Source of the DNA: Clostridia bacterium
Lineage (GTDB): Bacteria; Bacillota; Clostridia; Christensenellales; UMGS416
Reading direction: 5' to 3'
DNA length: 64,000 bases
Assembly (NCBI GenBank): GCA_016938675.1
Contig: JAFGUF010000031.1
Coordinates: forward strand, 1-64,000
Position numbers and translations under genes: made by a program. A model generated the notes under the pieces. The model saw only the letters and a list, made by a program, of their open reading frames with translations. It ran no database searches and had not been told where the DNA came from. This document shows, in pieces, positions 17,075 through 26,558 of this stretch; position 1 is the stretch's first letter; each line of letters starts with the position of its first letter.

Positions 17075-18457
17075 ATGGCGAAGCAATATATAAAAGATAT
17101 GCTGAGAAAATATGCTGGCATGAAACCTGCGAGATATCATATGCCGGGGCATAAAGGCAAAGCGAACATATATGACGTTACGGAAATCAGCACAACAGAT
17201 AATCTTAATAGCCCTGAAGCAGAGATTTTGAAGGCTCAGCGCGCGCTTAGCAGATGCTATGGTAGCGTTCAGTCTTTTTTTATGGTCAACGGCTCAACAG
17301 GCGCAATACAGGCGATGGTGAAATATGCGTCAATTGAAAGCAATTATCCCATTCTTGTATCACGCAATTCGCACAAGAGTATTTTTGCTGCTTGTATGAT
17401 GTTTGGAGTTGACATAATTACTGCAGAAGATGAGTATGATGATACACTCCAGACATTTGTATTTGATGAGACATTGTATATAGACTTGATAAATAAAAAT
17501 AACCTATCTGCTGTAATATTGACATCAGTTGATTATTTCGGCAGGGTTATTGATTTGGCGAAAATAGCAATCCTGTGCAAGGAAAAGGGCATTCTTCTTC
17601 TTTGTGATGAAGCACATGGTTCACATTTTAATATGAATGATTTGCTTCCTCAAAGTGCCATGCGATACGCTGACATATGTGTTCATAGCCCACACAAAAC
17701 GCTTTCCGCGCTGACTCAGTGCGCGTATATACACGTATCATCGACGAGTATTGACTTAGAAAGGCTGAAAAGCATTATATACAGTCTTCAGACTACCAGC
17801 CCCAGCTTTCTGCTCCTTGAGTCAATGGACAGCGCCAGATATGAAGCGGAAATAGGCGCAGAGAAATGGGCGGCAAGAGCGGAGCAAGCGGACAATATTC
17901 GCACTAGGCTGAATGAAATAGAAGGAATCATGGCATTGGATGCTGAATGGGCTAGGGCTGCAGGATGCAGCGACAAGGACGAAACAAGGCTTGTTATAGA
18001 TGTAAGCAAGATAGGCAGCGGTATTGAAATAGGCAAAATGCTGGAGAGTAAATACGGTATCTTTATGGAGATGTATTCATTTAAGCATATAGTAGGAATT
18101 CTTACTCCTCAGGATGACATAAGCTGGGACGAGAAGTTGATAAGAGCGTTTACTGAAATTTCGAATGGCAAAAGCTTAAAACAAATACAGACGCCTATAT
18201 ATCCAAAAGCCGGAGAAAGAAGGATAAGTATGCATAAGGCTTTTGAAAGCAGATGGGAAAAAGTAATGCTTAAGGAGGTGGCAGGGAGAGTTTCGGCGAG
18301 CCTGGCAGGGTCATACCCGCCTGGAGTTCCGTTGATTCTGCCGGGAGAAATAATTACCGAGCAGCAACAAGAGTATATGCTGACTATAAAGAATCTGGGC
18401 GGTTCGCTTTTTGGCATTGAGGAAGGGTATATTAATTGTGTAAAAGGAGAGCTTTAG
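17075..18457 (+). CDS. Orn/Lys/Arg decarboxylase family PLP enzyme
   Basis: 460 residues, the short form of the family (like YaaO/SpeA of Bacillus). The N-terminus PARYHMPGHKG is diagnostic. HSPHKTLSALTQ near 207-218 carries the lysine that binds pyridoxal phosphate, and LLLCDEAHGSHF is the conserved aspartate strand. The C-terminal domain has PPGVPLILPGE. Members decarboxylate arginine, lysine or ornithine to polyamines; the substrate is not determinable here. In many Firmicutes this gene stands beside tmk and holB; neither is here. The ATG abuts the previous stop, with GAAGAAAAG upstream. Confidence 0.88.
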   Translation: MAKQYIKDMLRKYAGMKPARYHMPGHKGKANIYDVTEISTTDNLNSPEAEILKAQRALSRCYGSVQSFFMVNGSTGAIQAMVKYASIESNYPILVSRNSHKSIFAACMMFGVDIITAEDEYDDTLQTFVFDETLYIDLINKNNLSAVILTSVDYFGRVIDLAKIAILCKEKGILLLCDEAHGSHFNMNDLLPQSAMRYADICVHSPHKTLSALTQCAYIHVSSTSIDLERLKSIIYSLQTTSPSFLLLESMDSARYEAEIGAEKWAARAEQADNIRTRLNEIEGIMALDAEWARAAGCSDKDETRLVIDVSKIGSGIEIGKMLESKYGIFMEMYSFKHIVGILTPQDDISWDEKLIRAFTEISNGKSLKQIQTPIYPKAGERRISMHKAFESRWEKVMLKEVAGRVSASLAGSYPPGVPLILPGEIITEQQQEYMLTIKNLGGSLFGIEEGYINCVKGEL

Positions 18458-18465
18458 CTCTCCTT
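18444..18465 (+). terminator. Compact terminator hairpin overlapping the stop codon
   Basis: AAGGAGAGCT pairs with AGCTCTCCTT around two T. The stop codon lies inside the hairpin. The convergent glyoxalase gene ends eight bases beyond, so the hairpin may end both transcripts. Confidence 0.6.
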
Positions 18466-18472
18466 AAAATAA

Positions 18473-18844
18473 TTATCTTGTAGGGATGACCTCTATCCAG
18501 TAGCCATCGGGGTCATTTATGAAGTATATTCCCATATCTTTGTTCTCGTAGCAGATGCATCCCATTTCCTCATGCTTTTTGTGGGCGGCCTCATAGTCAT
18601 CCGTTCTGAACGCCAGATGGAATTCCTCCTCTCCCAGGTCATATTTTTCGGGGTGGTCGGCCAGCCATGTCAGCTCCAGCAGGAAATCGGAATTTAATTT
18701 ATCTTTCATAAACACGATTTTAAATTTACCATGGCTTGGTTCATTCCGCTTTACTTCTTCAAGCCCCAATGCCTCCTTATAAAATGCGATAGACTCATCT
18801 AGATTTTTTACGTTGAAATTGAAATGTGCGAATTTAAAATTCAT
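18473..18844 (-). CDS. Glyoxalase/VOC superfamily protein, GloA-like
   Basis: About 123 residues in the vicinal-oxygen-chelate fold: FAHFNFNVKNLDESIAFYKE at the start holds the first metal-ligand His, ELTWLAD the Glu, FHLAFRTDD the second His, and YFINDPDGYWIEVIP the last Glu. All four metal ligands of glyoxalase I appear present. The start is taken at 18844 because AAAGGAGC lies seven bases upstream; longer readings add a sequence with no ribosome binding site. It may be a lactoylglutathione lyase-like enzyme, though clostridia rarely have glutathione, so another thiol or substrate is possible. Confidence 0.82.
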   Translation of the reverse strand: MNFKFAHFNFNVKNLDESIAFYKEALGLEEVKRNEPSHGKFKIVFMKDKLNSDFLLELTWLADHPEKYDLGEEEFHLAFRTDDYEAAHKKHEEMGCICYENKDMGIYFINDPDGYWIEVIPTR

Positions 18845-18994
18845 TTTCAGCTCCTTTATTAGTGATTTATTCTTGCAATTATTATACCATCTGCAGAAGT
18901 GATTAAACATAATTTTGTATCATTTGATTCATATTTATAGGCAAGGAGGCAAAACGATGGTACAATAGCAATGTAATAATTAGGAGGTGACTAA

Positions 18995-19927
18995 ATGAGC
19001 GCAGGAAAGATTAAGGGGTATTTCTGGGGCGTGATTGCCCTGATAATACTCATTGTGCTGGCAGGCTCTTTTTATAGAGTTGAGGAGGGAGAGCAGGCAC
19101 TGGTACTGACTTTCGGTGAGCTGACAAAAACTATCGAGAAAGCAGGACTATATTGGCATGTGCCTGTTGCACAGAGCATCAAGAAGCAATCTACTTCGGA
19201 AATGTATACTCTGGAGTACGGATATACTACAATATCAGAGGGCACAACTACGCAGGGAGCGCGATATGAGGATAATTACAGCGAGTCAATAATGCTTACA
19301 AGCGATTCCAGCATTATCATAGTGCAGGCCATCTATCAGGTGGTGGTTACAGACGCAGCGCAGTTTTTCTATGAGGTGGATGAACCATTTCAGACTCTTC
19401 AGTTTGCGTTTGAGACAATTCTTCGCAGAAATATTCAAAGTGTTACTTTAGATTATGCGATGAACAACAAAGCAAGCATATCAGAGAGTGTTAAGACGGA
19501 TTTCAACAAGATGCTCAAAATATATAACATTGGCATAAGAGCGGACAAGGTGGAGATCCAGAATGTATTAATGCCGGATGCAGTAGACTCCGCATATCAG
19601 GATGTAATAAACGCACAGAATGAAAAGGACAGAAAAACTGATGAAGCTGAAAAGTACTATTATCAGGTAGTACCGAATTCTGAAGCAGAAGCCTACAAAA
19701 TGATTGAGGATGCAGAAGCCTATAAGGCAGAGACAATTGCAACAGCAGAAGGCGAAGTAGCGCAGTTTAACGCAATATACGAAAAGTATCTGCTTAATCC
19801 GGAAATTACACGCATGAGCATGTATATTGAGACTATGGAAAGAATATTAGGCAATGTCGGGGATACTTATATTATTGAAGACGGCGGTGACGGCACGCTG
19901 AAATTCCTGCCGATAGGAGGCGAATAA
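18995..19927 (+). CDS. hflK: HflK-like SPFH-domain protein
   Basis: 310 residues. An N-terminal transmembrane helix (about 8-26) is followed by an SPFH/band-7 domain beginning FYRVEEGEQALVLTFGELTKT. The long C-terminal helix (about 205-265) contains EAEAYKMIEDAEAYKAETIATAEGE-like repeats. HflK and HflC form a large cage around the membrane protease FtsH. AGGAGG precedes the ATG. hflC begins two bases after its stop. No ftsH is nearby. The HflK/HflC split is by gene order. Confidence 0.82.
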   Translation: MSAGKIKGYFWGVIALIILIVLAGSFYRVEEGEQALVLTFGELTKTIEKAGLYWHVPVAQSIKKQSTSEMYTLEYGYTTISEGTTTQGARYEDNYSESIMLTSDSSIIIVQAIYQVVVTDAAQFFYEVDEPFQTLQFAFETILRRNIQSVTLDYAMNNKASISESVKTDFNKMLKIYNIGIRADKVEIQNVLMPDAVDSAYQDVINAQNEKDRKTDEAEKYYYQVVPNSEAEAYKMIEDAEAYKAETIATAEGEVAQFNAIYEKYLLNPEITRMSMYIETMERILGNVGDTYIIEDGGDGTLKFLPIGGE

Positions 19928-19928
19928 T

Positions 19929-20960
19929 ATGAATGGCAACACAATAAATTTAAACAAAAAACAAAATATGGATGAAGCGAAAAAAGCAATTAAATTTATC
20001 GCATGGTTTGTTGTAATAGTTGTATTTATAATTATTATAATCAGCGCGTCAACATTCACTGTAAATGAACACGAACGGGCAGTTGTGAAAAGGCTGGGGG
20101 CCATAACCAAAATATTCATGGCCGAAGGCGATACATACATTGAAGACCATCCAGAAACATTGCAAATAGTGGGCTCAGATTTATCCGATGTAACTATAGT
20201 GCACGGCAAAGGCCTGCAGTGGAAACTTCCATTCATTGATACTGTAGAGAAATACGACAGCTGGCTGTATACCTATGTATCCAATGAAGAAGAGGTGCAT
20301 ACCTACGAAAAAAACAGATATATCGTCACGATGTATGCTCAATGGAGAATAGCCAATCCGGGATTATTCGCTATAAAATTCACTGATGATAAAAGCGCGA
20401 GTAAATATCTGGACAATCTGATATTCCCGGAGATAATACAGAATATTAATAATACAAACAGTAAGGATTTTATTAATAACAAAGAACTTTGGAATGAAAA
20501 AATGGAGGCCGCTCGTGAGAACCTGAATAACAAAATATTAGAGAGCGGAATAGAAATTGTGGATATGCAGGTGCACCGCACTATACTTCCTTCAGGAAAC
20601 ATACAATCGACATATGATAAAATGGTAGCTAACAGGGAAAAGACAGCCCAGCAGCTGCGCTCGGAAGGCGAAGCATACTATACAAAGCAGGTAGCCTCAG
20701 CTGACCGTATTGCAAGGGAAACAATAGCCGGAGCGATTTTAGAAAGCGAGCAGATAATGGCTGAGGGCGATGCTGAAGCGCTTTCAATATATGAACAGGC
20801 GTATTCGGCAGATCCGGAATTCTACGGATACTGGAGGTCGCTGAAGGCGCTAGAGAATGCACTGGACAGCAATACTGTACTGGTGCTTGACAGGAACCAT
20901 CCTCTTTGGGCTGATCTATTGGCGATGGCTACAGAGCCAGAAGTACCGCAGGGAGAATAG
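19929..20960 (+). CDS. hflC: HflC-like SPFH-domain protein
   Basis: 343 residues. A transmembrane helix (about 22-42) leads into a second SPFH domain: FTVNEHERAVVKRLGAITK, then LQWKLPFIDTVEKYDSWLYTY and the AQWRIANPGLFAIKFTDD strand. The C-terminal coiled coil contains REKTAQQLRSEGEAYY and ASADRIA-type repeats typical of HflC. It follows hflK with a one-base gap and almost certainly works in the same complex. Confidence 0.85.
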   Translation: MNGNTINLNKKQNMDEAKKAIKFIAWFVVIVVFIIIIISASTFTVNEHERAVVKRLGAITKIFMAEGDTYIEDHPETLQIVGSDLSDVTIVHGKGLQWKLPFIDTVEKYDSWLYTYVSNEEEVHTYEKNRYIVTMYAQWRIANPGLFAIKFTDDKSASKYLDNLIFPEIIQNINNTNSKDFINNKELWNEKMEAARENLNNKILESGIEIVDMQVHRTILPSGNIQSTYDKMVANREKTAQQLRSEGEAYYTKQVASADRIARETIAGAILESEQIMAEGDAEALSIYEQAYSADPEFYGYWRSLKALENALDSNTVLVLDRNHPLWADLLAMATEPEVPQGE

Positions 20961-20985
20961 GAAAGTCAATTATAGCAAATAAAAA

Positions 20986-21011
20986 AGAGCTGCTGAGTAT
21001 TCAGCAGCTCT
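20986..21011 (+). terminator. Bidirectional terminator between hflC and the 169-residue gene
   Basis: AGAGCTGCTGA and TCAGCAGCTCT form an 11-bp perfect stem with a four-base loop. There are A residues on the left and T on the right, so it can end transcription from both sides. Confidence 0.85.
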
Positions 21012-21025
21012 TTGTATATGTTTTA

Positions 21026-21535
21026 CTAGAATGCGTAAGCACCGAGTTCAACGTCCTGAACGTTGTATTCAAGCAGTTTTGTTATAACTATCGCGAAAAG
21101 ATGAATAAACGCTTCGTCTCTTTGCGGCTTGATATCAAGTGAATAGTTATTGCCGAACATTGTCTTTTTCATTCTGATGGTCGCCGCCACTTCACTATGT
21201 TTATACAAATGTATGGCTGACATGTCCATTTTGTGCGTTGCACCGTATACATTGTCAGGGCAGGAAACATATAAATTAAGCCCTGAATATGTATTTCTTA
21301 AGTATACTGTAAGAATTTCTTTAGATGATGCGTCATATATTGTGCTTTGATGATGATCCTGCTTGAAGTAGGTATCAACCATATAAATTATTTCATCAGA
21401 ATTATTATAAATTATCTCTTTGCCAGACAATGCGTCTAATTTTTCAGAAATCGTTAAAAGCACATCGCCGTTGGAAGTATATACCGTCTGCTCTTTACCC
21501 CTCGTATGAGGAGTATACTTGATCAAATATTCCAT
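21026..21535 (-). CDS. LURP-one/tubby-like barrel protein (tentative)
   Basis: 169 residues, almost all beta strand, and cytoplasmic by lack of a signal. The order EIIYMVDTYFKQDHHQSTIYDASSKEILTVY and a C-terminal single helix (HLFAIVITKLLEY) recall the LURP-one-related/YxjI fold, which is a 12-strand barrel around a central helix. The similarity is by pattern only. It is monocistronic, and the 260-base region upstream (21536-21797) is AT-rich and shows no other gene. Function is unknown. Confidence 0.5.
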   Translation of the reverse strand: MEYLIKYTPHTRGKEQTVYTSNGDVLLTISEKLDALSGKEIIYNNSDEIIYMVDTYFKQDHHQSTIYDASSKEILTVYLRNTYSGLNLYVSCPDNVYGATHKMDMSAIHLYKHSEVAATIRMKKTMFGNNYSLDIKPQRDEAFIHLFAIVITKLLEYNVQDVELGAYAF

Positions 21536-21797
21536 TTTACACCTCTTGTATGTTTTTTCGCTAATCCAAACTCGTTTTTATATCTACGTTTCCCATATTG
21601 TATATATCTGTATAATTATATTATCACACATTGAAAACAATGGTGCAATTCTATTAAACGTCTCTGATTCTTTATATAATCGCATGTATAGCTGCTTCAA
21701 ACAGAAAATTCAGCCTTTTTTATATTTTGAAAAAGTGTTGTATTTTAATTTGCGTTTACTACAGAAGGTTATTAATCAACATATAGTATAAATTGGG

Positions 21798-22424
21798 CTA
21801 ATATGCTGCAGCAATAGCGGGTATATCGTAGGGAGAGTCTACAATGTGGTCGGGCTTAGCGGCAGACAAAGTCTCCCGGCTATCGAAGCCCCATGTAACC
21901 GCAATTACCTTTATATTATTTTTTCTGCAGGCTAATATATCGCCCAGCTCATCCCCGACATATATTACTTCGTGCTCCTTGACACCATACATTTTCAAAT
22001 ATTTTTTCAGTATCTTCTTTTTAGTAAGCTTGCCCCTTGTTGAAAAAATATTATCAATTGTATTTATGTCATGGCGTGTAATAACCTTTTTTATGTTATC
22101 TTTTGAATTCAATGAAATAATATTGGTGGTATAGTCCGCTGCAAGGCTTTCAAGGACATCCTTGATATTAGCAATAAGCTCAACTCTGTCAAGCTTGCCA
22201 TGCATTATTTTTTGTGCAGTGAGTGCGTATTTCGGAAGTTCACGCCATTTGATGCCGCACTTTTTAGCAGCCTTTCTAATGCGCAGGCTGGTAAGACAGC
22301 ATATCTCTTCCTCTGTTAGCAGTGGCTTATTGAAGTGAACGAGCACTTCGTTTATAACTTCCGGTATAAAACCCACAGTATCTGCTATGGTTCCGTCAAA
22401 ATCAAAAATTACGTGTTTAATCAT
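21798..22424 (-). CDS. HAD-superfamily phosphatase, phosphoglycolate phosphatase-like
   Basis: 208 residues. Motif I DFDGTIADT near 7-15 contains the nucleophile Asp, IISLNSKDN near 105 is the motif II Ser/Asn region, and a KKKILKKY lysine serves as motif III. VGDELGDILAC near 156 is motif IV. An alpha-helical cap follows motif I, as in subfamily IA enzymes such as phosphoglycolate phosphatase and beta-phosphoglucomutase. The substrate is unknown. It is alone, 92 bases from the cca gene. Confidence 0.85.
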   Translation of the reverse strand: MIKHVIFDFDGTIADTVGFIPEVINEVLVHFNKPLLTEEEICCLTSLRIRKAAKKCGIKWRELPKYALTAQKIMHGKLDRVELIANIKDVLESLAADYTTNIISLNSKDNIKKVITRHDINTIDNIFSTRGKLTKKKILKKYLKMYGVKEHEVIYVGDELGDILACRKNNIKVIAVTWGFDSRETLSAAKPDHIVDSPYDIPAIAAAY

Positions 22425-22516
22425 ATCTTTGAATGTTTACCCTCTAAATATATATTTGTGAGTTTAACATGTGGATATAAAAATGGCAAGTGATTCAGTG
22501 CAAATTCAGATTAAAT

Positions 22517-23740
22517 TCATATTAAGCTGAGTAAAAAAAGCTTGAGATCATCATAATTGTTCTTCTCTGGGTTAAGAACTGCGTATTCATATGCTTTGTC
22601 CTTATAGTGCTTTATTGCAGGGCCATCCGCATTCAAAATGCTTTTGATGTCGCTGCCTGTTATGCTAAGCATGCTATAGCTGATAAACTGCTTTTTATTG
22701 TTCATGTAGCAAAAGATCGCCTGAAGGTATAAGCTGTCATTTGTATTGAATATGGCGATGTAATCAATTAATTTTTTTGTGAAGGCTGCGCCCGTTTTAG
22801 CAAAATATATAATGATCTCGCTTTTTTCTAATAAACATATTTCTCTCCTTGAAATAAGCGATGCAGTTTCCTGAGCAAATTGCTTTCCTAGGGAAAGGCT
22901 TGCAATATACTCACGGGCTTTTTCTTTAGAATAATCACTTAAAAATACCGCCCAGCGTATATGCCTGTCCTTTGGAGAGATGCGCAGCTTATCTGCCGTT
23001 TCTTTATGAACGCCGAGGCATATTACTTCGGAAATATCAGCAGCGAATAGCGCATCAACCGCATACTGAATATACTCAGCATCGCTTATTATTAAGTCCA
23101 GCTCTGCGCCGATTCGTTCTCGTGAGATGTTTTTAAGAAGCCCGGCGCATTGCTCTGCACCCTGCAATGTTTTTGTATCTATACTAAAGCCTAGCTTTGC
23201 AGCGAACCTGCACATCCTAAGTATCCGCAGTGCATCTTCCGAAAACACATCAGCGCTTTCACGAACCGTCTTGATTATTTTATGGGATATATCATGCTGA
23301 CCATCAAAAGGGTCAACAATTTCTAAGGATAGTGGATCGAGATAAATTGCGTTTATGGTGAAGTCGCGCCGCAAGGCATCCTGATATATGTTATCAGTGA
23401 ACACAACTGTAGAAGGTGTATGATATCCATTTCCTCTGTAGGACTCTTTCCGAAAGGTGGTGTATTCCACGCTGATGCCGCCAATATTAATTTTCAATGT
23501 ACCGAGGGGGTAATTAGCTTCGCAAAGGTATATTTCCTTGCTGTTTTCAATTATGCTGCGCAACTCATCGGGCCTGCAGTTTCCGCATATATCGATGTCT
23601 GCGTTTGCGTTGCCATATTCGCCCATAAACAGATCCCGCACAAACCCGCCGACAATATAAAGGCTATATCCGGAGTTTTTAATCAGCTCTGCCAGATACT
23701 TTATTTCTTCCGGTATTGAGTTTTCATTTATAGATTTCAT
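22517..23740 (-). CDS. cca: CCA-adding tRNA nucleotidyltransferase
   Basis: About 407 residues, class II nucleotidyltransferase. The NTase core has GGFVRDLFMG and ADIDICG (the two metal Asp), and the RDFTINAIYLD motif follows. EDALRILRMCRFAAKLGF is the helical neck that recognises tRNA. The protein adds or repairs CCA at tRNA 3' ends. I place the start at 23740: the preceding purD stop gives TGA-A-ATG, one base apart, meaning translational coupling. An in-frame ATG at 23788 would overlap purD by 47 bases with no clear ribosome binding site. Confidence 0.9.
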   Translation of the reverse strand: MKSINENSIPEEIKYLAELIKNSGYSLYIVGGFVRDLFMGEYGNANADIDICGNCRPDELRSIIENSKEIYLCEANYPLGTLKINIGGISVEYTTFRKESYRGNGYHTPSTVVFTDNIYQDALRRDFTINAIYLDPLSLEIVDPFDGQHDISHKIIKTVRESADVFSEDALRILRMCRFAAKLGFSIDTKTLQGAEQCAGLLKNISRERIGAELDLIISDAEYIQYAVDALFAADISEVICLGVHKETADKLRISPKDRHIRWAVFLSDYSKEKAREYIASLSLGKQFAQETASLISRREICLLEKSEIIIYFAKTGAAFTKKLIDYIAIFNTNDSLYLQAIFCYMNNKKQFISYSMLSITGSDIKSILNADGPAIKHYKDKAYEYAVLNPEKNNYDDLKLFLLSLI

Positions 23741-23741
23741 T

Positions 23742-25004
23742 TCAGCGCTGCTTAATGCCGATATCCGTCCTGTAGTGTGCATTATCAAAATGGATATTCT
23801 CTATCTGTGAATAGGCAGAAAGCAATGCCTCCTTCATTGATTTTTCCACTGCAGTTACTCCCAACACGCGTCCGCCACTGGTGAAAAATTGATTATTTTT
23901 TATAGTCGTACCCGCATGGAAAACCATAGCCTTGTTCTTATCTATTTTGTCTAGCCCCGTAATTTCGCAGCCTTTTTCATATTGTAACGGGTAACCCCCG
24001 GATGCCATAACTACTACGGCAGAATTCATATCTTTAAATGAAAATTTTGCTTCATCAAGCTTTTCATCAATTATTGCGTTTATGATATCGAACAAATCAC
24101 CATCAAGCAGAGGCAGCACTACCTGTGTTTCAGGGTCGCCGAATCTTGCGTTATATTCCAGTACTTTTGGTCCTTCAGCTGTAAGCATTAGTCCGATATA
24201 AAGGATGCCTTTAAATGGACAGTCTTCTTTGTTCATGGCCTCCATTGTTGGGATCATAATGGTTTTTTCTACATATTCCTGTATTTCATCAGTATATTCA
24301 GGAGAGGGTGAAAATGCGCCCATACCGCCTGTATTCGGGCCCTCATCGCCATCATACGCTCTTTTATGATCCTGAGACGAAACCATAGGCTTTATGGTCT
24401 TGCTGTCGCAGAAGCAAAGGAGCGAGACCTCCGGGCCTTCCATAAACTCTTCTATTACCACTTTTGCGCCTGCACTGCCAAATTTCCTGTCTACTATTAT
24501 TTCGTCGACAGCTCGAAGTGCGGATTCTGTATCCGTGCATACATACACGCCTTTGCCGAGGGCGAGGCCATCCGCTTTTACAACAATAGGCGCACCCTTG
24601 GAAATAATATATTGTTTTGCTTCTTCCGCGCTTTCAAAGACTTCATATTCTGCTGTAGGTATATTATATTTTTTCATTAGATCTTTAGAAAAAGATTTTG
24701 AAGATTCAATCTGCGCCGCCTTTTTGCTGGGGCCAAATGCCCGTATTCCGGCGTTTTCCATAGCGTCTACCATACCCGCTGATAGGGGGTCATCAGGTGC
24801 GACAAAAACCAAATCCACATTTTCATTTTTTGCCAAGGCTATCATGCCGTCTATGTCCATTGCGCTAACGTCAAAGCACTTGGCGATTTGCGAAATCCCG
24901 CCGTTTCCCGGGGCGCATATTACTTCGTCTACCTGCGTGCTTTCAAGCAGCTTCCAGCATATAGCGTGCTCTCTTCCGCCGCCGCCGACTACTAGAATTT
25001 TCAT
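23742..25004 (-). CDS. purD: Phosphoribosylamine-glycine ligase (GAR synthetase)
   Basis: 420 residues. It joins glycine to phosphoribosylamine in the second step of purine synthesis. N-terminal VVGGGGREHAI is the PurD hallmark. The ATP-grasp domain shows PIVVKADGLALGKGVYV, KVVIEEFMEGPEVS and EYNARFGDPE, which hold the ATP and metal ligands. The usual length is 420-430. It sits between purH, 18 bases upstream, and cca, in a purine operon of two pur genes. The other pur genes are elsewhere. Confidence 0.95.
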   Translation of the reverse strand: MKILVVGGGGREHAICWKLLESTQVDEVICAPGNGGISQIAKCFDVSAMDIDGMIALAKNENVDLVFVAPDDPLSAGMVDAMENAGIRAFGPSKKAAQIESSKSFSKDLMKKYNIPTAEYEVFESAEEAKQYIISKGAPIVVKADGLALGKGVYVCTDTESALRAVDEIIVDRKFGSAGAKVVIEEFMEGPEVSLLCFCDSKTIKPMVSSQDHKRAYDGDEGPNTGGMGAFSPSPEYTDEIQEYVEKTIMIPTMEAMNKEDCPFKGILYIGLMLTAEGPKVLEYNARFGDPETQVVLPLLDGDLFDIINAIIDEKLDEAKFSFKDMNSAVVVMASGGYPLQYEKGCEITGLDKIDKNKAMVFHAGTTIKNNQFFTSGGRVLGVTAVEKSMKEALLSAYSQIENIHFDNAHYRTDIGIKQR

Positions 25005-25022
25005 AGATATTTTCCTTTCATG

Positions 25023-26558
25023 TCAGCTATGCTTAAAGTGTCTCATGCCTGTGAATACCATTGCTATTCCTGCCTCGTCGCAAGCCTTTATGGAGTCCTC
25101 ATCTCTTATGGAGCCGCCCGGCTGGATAATTGCTGTTATGCCCGCGGCGGCTGCTGCCTGTACGCAGTCATCGAAGGGGAAGTATGCGTCCGAAGCCAGC
25201 ACAGAGCCTTTTGTGTTTTCGCCGCCATGCTCTATCGCCTGCTCAACCCCCCATATTCTGTTCACCTGCCCCGGGCCTATTCCAACGGATTGAAGATTCT
25301 TAGCGATTGCTATTCCGTTGGATTTTGTATGTTTAACAATTTTCCATGCGAACATTAAATCATTCATCTGTTCGTCGGTGGGCCTTACTTTCGTGGGGAA
25401 TTCCATTTCCTGTCCTATTAAGTCCATGTCCATATTCTGTACCAGAAGGCCGCCTGCTACTTTTTTCATATCCCAGGTTGTCGATGGCAGTTTGCAGTTA
25501 ATAGTAGGAAGCTTGAGTAGCCTTATATTTTTCTTTTTCTTTAGGATTGAAAGCGCCTCCTCTGTGTAATCGGGTGCGACAACTATTTCAATGAATATAT
25601 CATTAATGTCTTTGGCCACCTTTTCGCATACTGCGGTATTAGTAACGACTATTCCGCCGAATATCGACACAGGATCAGCATCATATGCCTTTTTCCATGC
25701 TTCATATCCTGTGCTGCCCGAGCCTACTCCGCAGGGATTGGCGTGCTTTACGCCTATGTAGGTTATCTCGCTGAACTCACGAAGCAGATCCAGCGCGCCG
25801 TTGGTATCGCCGATATTATTGTATGAGAGTTCTTTTCCATGCAGCTGCTCAGCACCTGCCAGCGTGCCGTCCAGTTTTCCCAGTTCCCTGTAGAATACTG
25901 CTTCCTGATGCGGGTTTTCTCCATAGCGGAGTTCCTGCTGCTTTTCAAATGTTACTGTAAGTATATCGGGGAATGATATGCCCTGCTGCTCCCTAAGATA
26001 ATTGGCAATGAGTGCATCATAGCTTGCTGTGTGTTCAAACACTTTGTAAGAAAGGTTAAACTTTGTAGCTTCTGACACAGAACCGTTTTGCTTGAGTTCA
26101 CTTACTACTCTTTCGTAATCCTTAGGGTCTACTACCACGGCTATATCCTGATAGTTTTTAGCGGCAGAGCGAAGCATTGTAGGGCCTCCGATATCAATGT
26201 TTTCTATAGCGTCTTCAAGCTTCACATTTTCTTTTGATATGGTTTCGCGGAAGGGATAAAGATTGATTACTACGATATCTATAGTATCAACATCAAGCTT
26301 TTTCAGCTGTTTCATGTGCTCAGGGTTGGAGCGCATAGCCAGTATTCCCGCGTGTATTTTCGGGTGGAGTGTTTTTACTCTGCCGTCAAGGCACTCGGGA
26401 AACCCTGTTATTGAGTCCACTGGGATAACGTCTATTCCCGCGTCTTTCAATTTCTTATAAGTTCCGCCGGTGGAGATAATCTCAACACCCAAGGAGGAAA
26501 GCTCGCCTGCAAGTTCTACAATTCCGGTTTTGTCTGATACGCTGATAAGTGCTCTCAT
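25023..26558 (-). CDS. purH: Bifunctional AICAR transformylase/IMP cyclohydrolase
   Basis: 511 residues, the full length of the family. Residues about 1-145 form the cyclohydrolase (MGS-like) domain, with [11 protein letters not shown] and [12 protein letters not shown]. The rest is the transformylase, with the KHANPCGVG motif near 265 and LVQNMDMD. It carries out the last two steps of IMP synthesis. The ATG is ATGA-overlapped by the stop of the preceding MBL gene, and GGAG lies upstream. Confidence 0.96.
   Translation of the reverse strand: MRALISVSDKTGIVELAGELSSLGVEIISTGGTYKKLKDAGIDVIPVDSITGFPECLDGRVKTLHPKIHAGILAMRSNPEHMKQLKKLDVDTIDIVVINLYPFRETISKENVKLEDAIENIDIGGPTMLRSAAKNYQDIAVVVDPKDYERVVSELKQNGSVSEATKFNLSYKVFEHTASYDALIANYLREQQGISFPDILTVTFEKQQELRYGENPHQEAVFYRELGKLDGTLAGAEQLHGKELSYNNIGDTNGALDLLREFSEITYIGVKHANPCGVGSGSTGYEAWKKAYDADPVSIFGGIVVTNTAVCEKVAKDINDIFIEIVVAPDYTEEALSILKKKKNIRLLKLPTINCKLPSTTWDMKKVAGGLLVQNMDMDLIGQEMEFPTKVRPTDEQMNDLMFAWKIVKHTKSNGIAIAKNLQSVGIGPGQVNRIWGVEQAIEHGGENTKGSVLASDAYFPFDDCVQAAAAAGITAIIQPGGSIRDEDSIKACDEAGIAMVFTGMRHFKHS

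Noticed and set aside
21536-21797. Possible gene in the gap after the HAD phosphatase
   Set aside because: The only open frames are short, AT-biased and without ribosome binding sites; nothing else is visible there.
24394-25293. A 299-codon open frame on the plus strand opposite purD and purH
   Set aside because: It lies wholly antisense to two well-supported enzymes, has low-complexity Ser/Pro/Ala composition, and no ribosome binding site. It is a shadow of the real genes.
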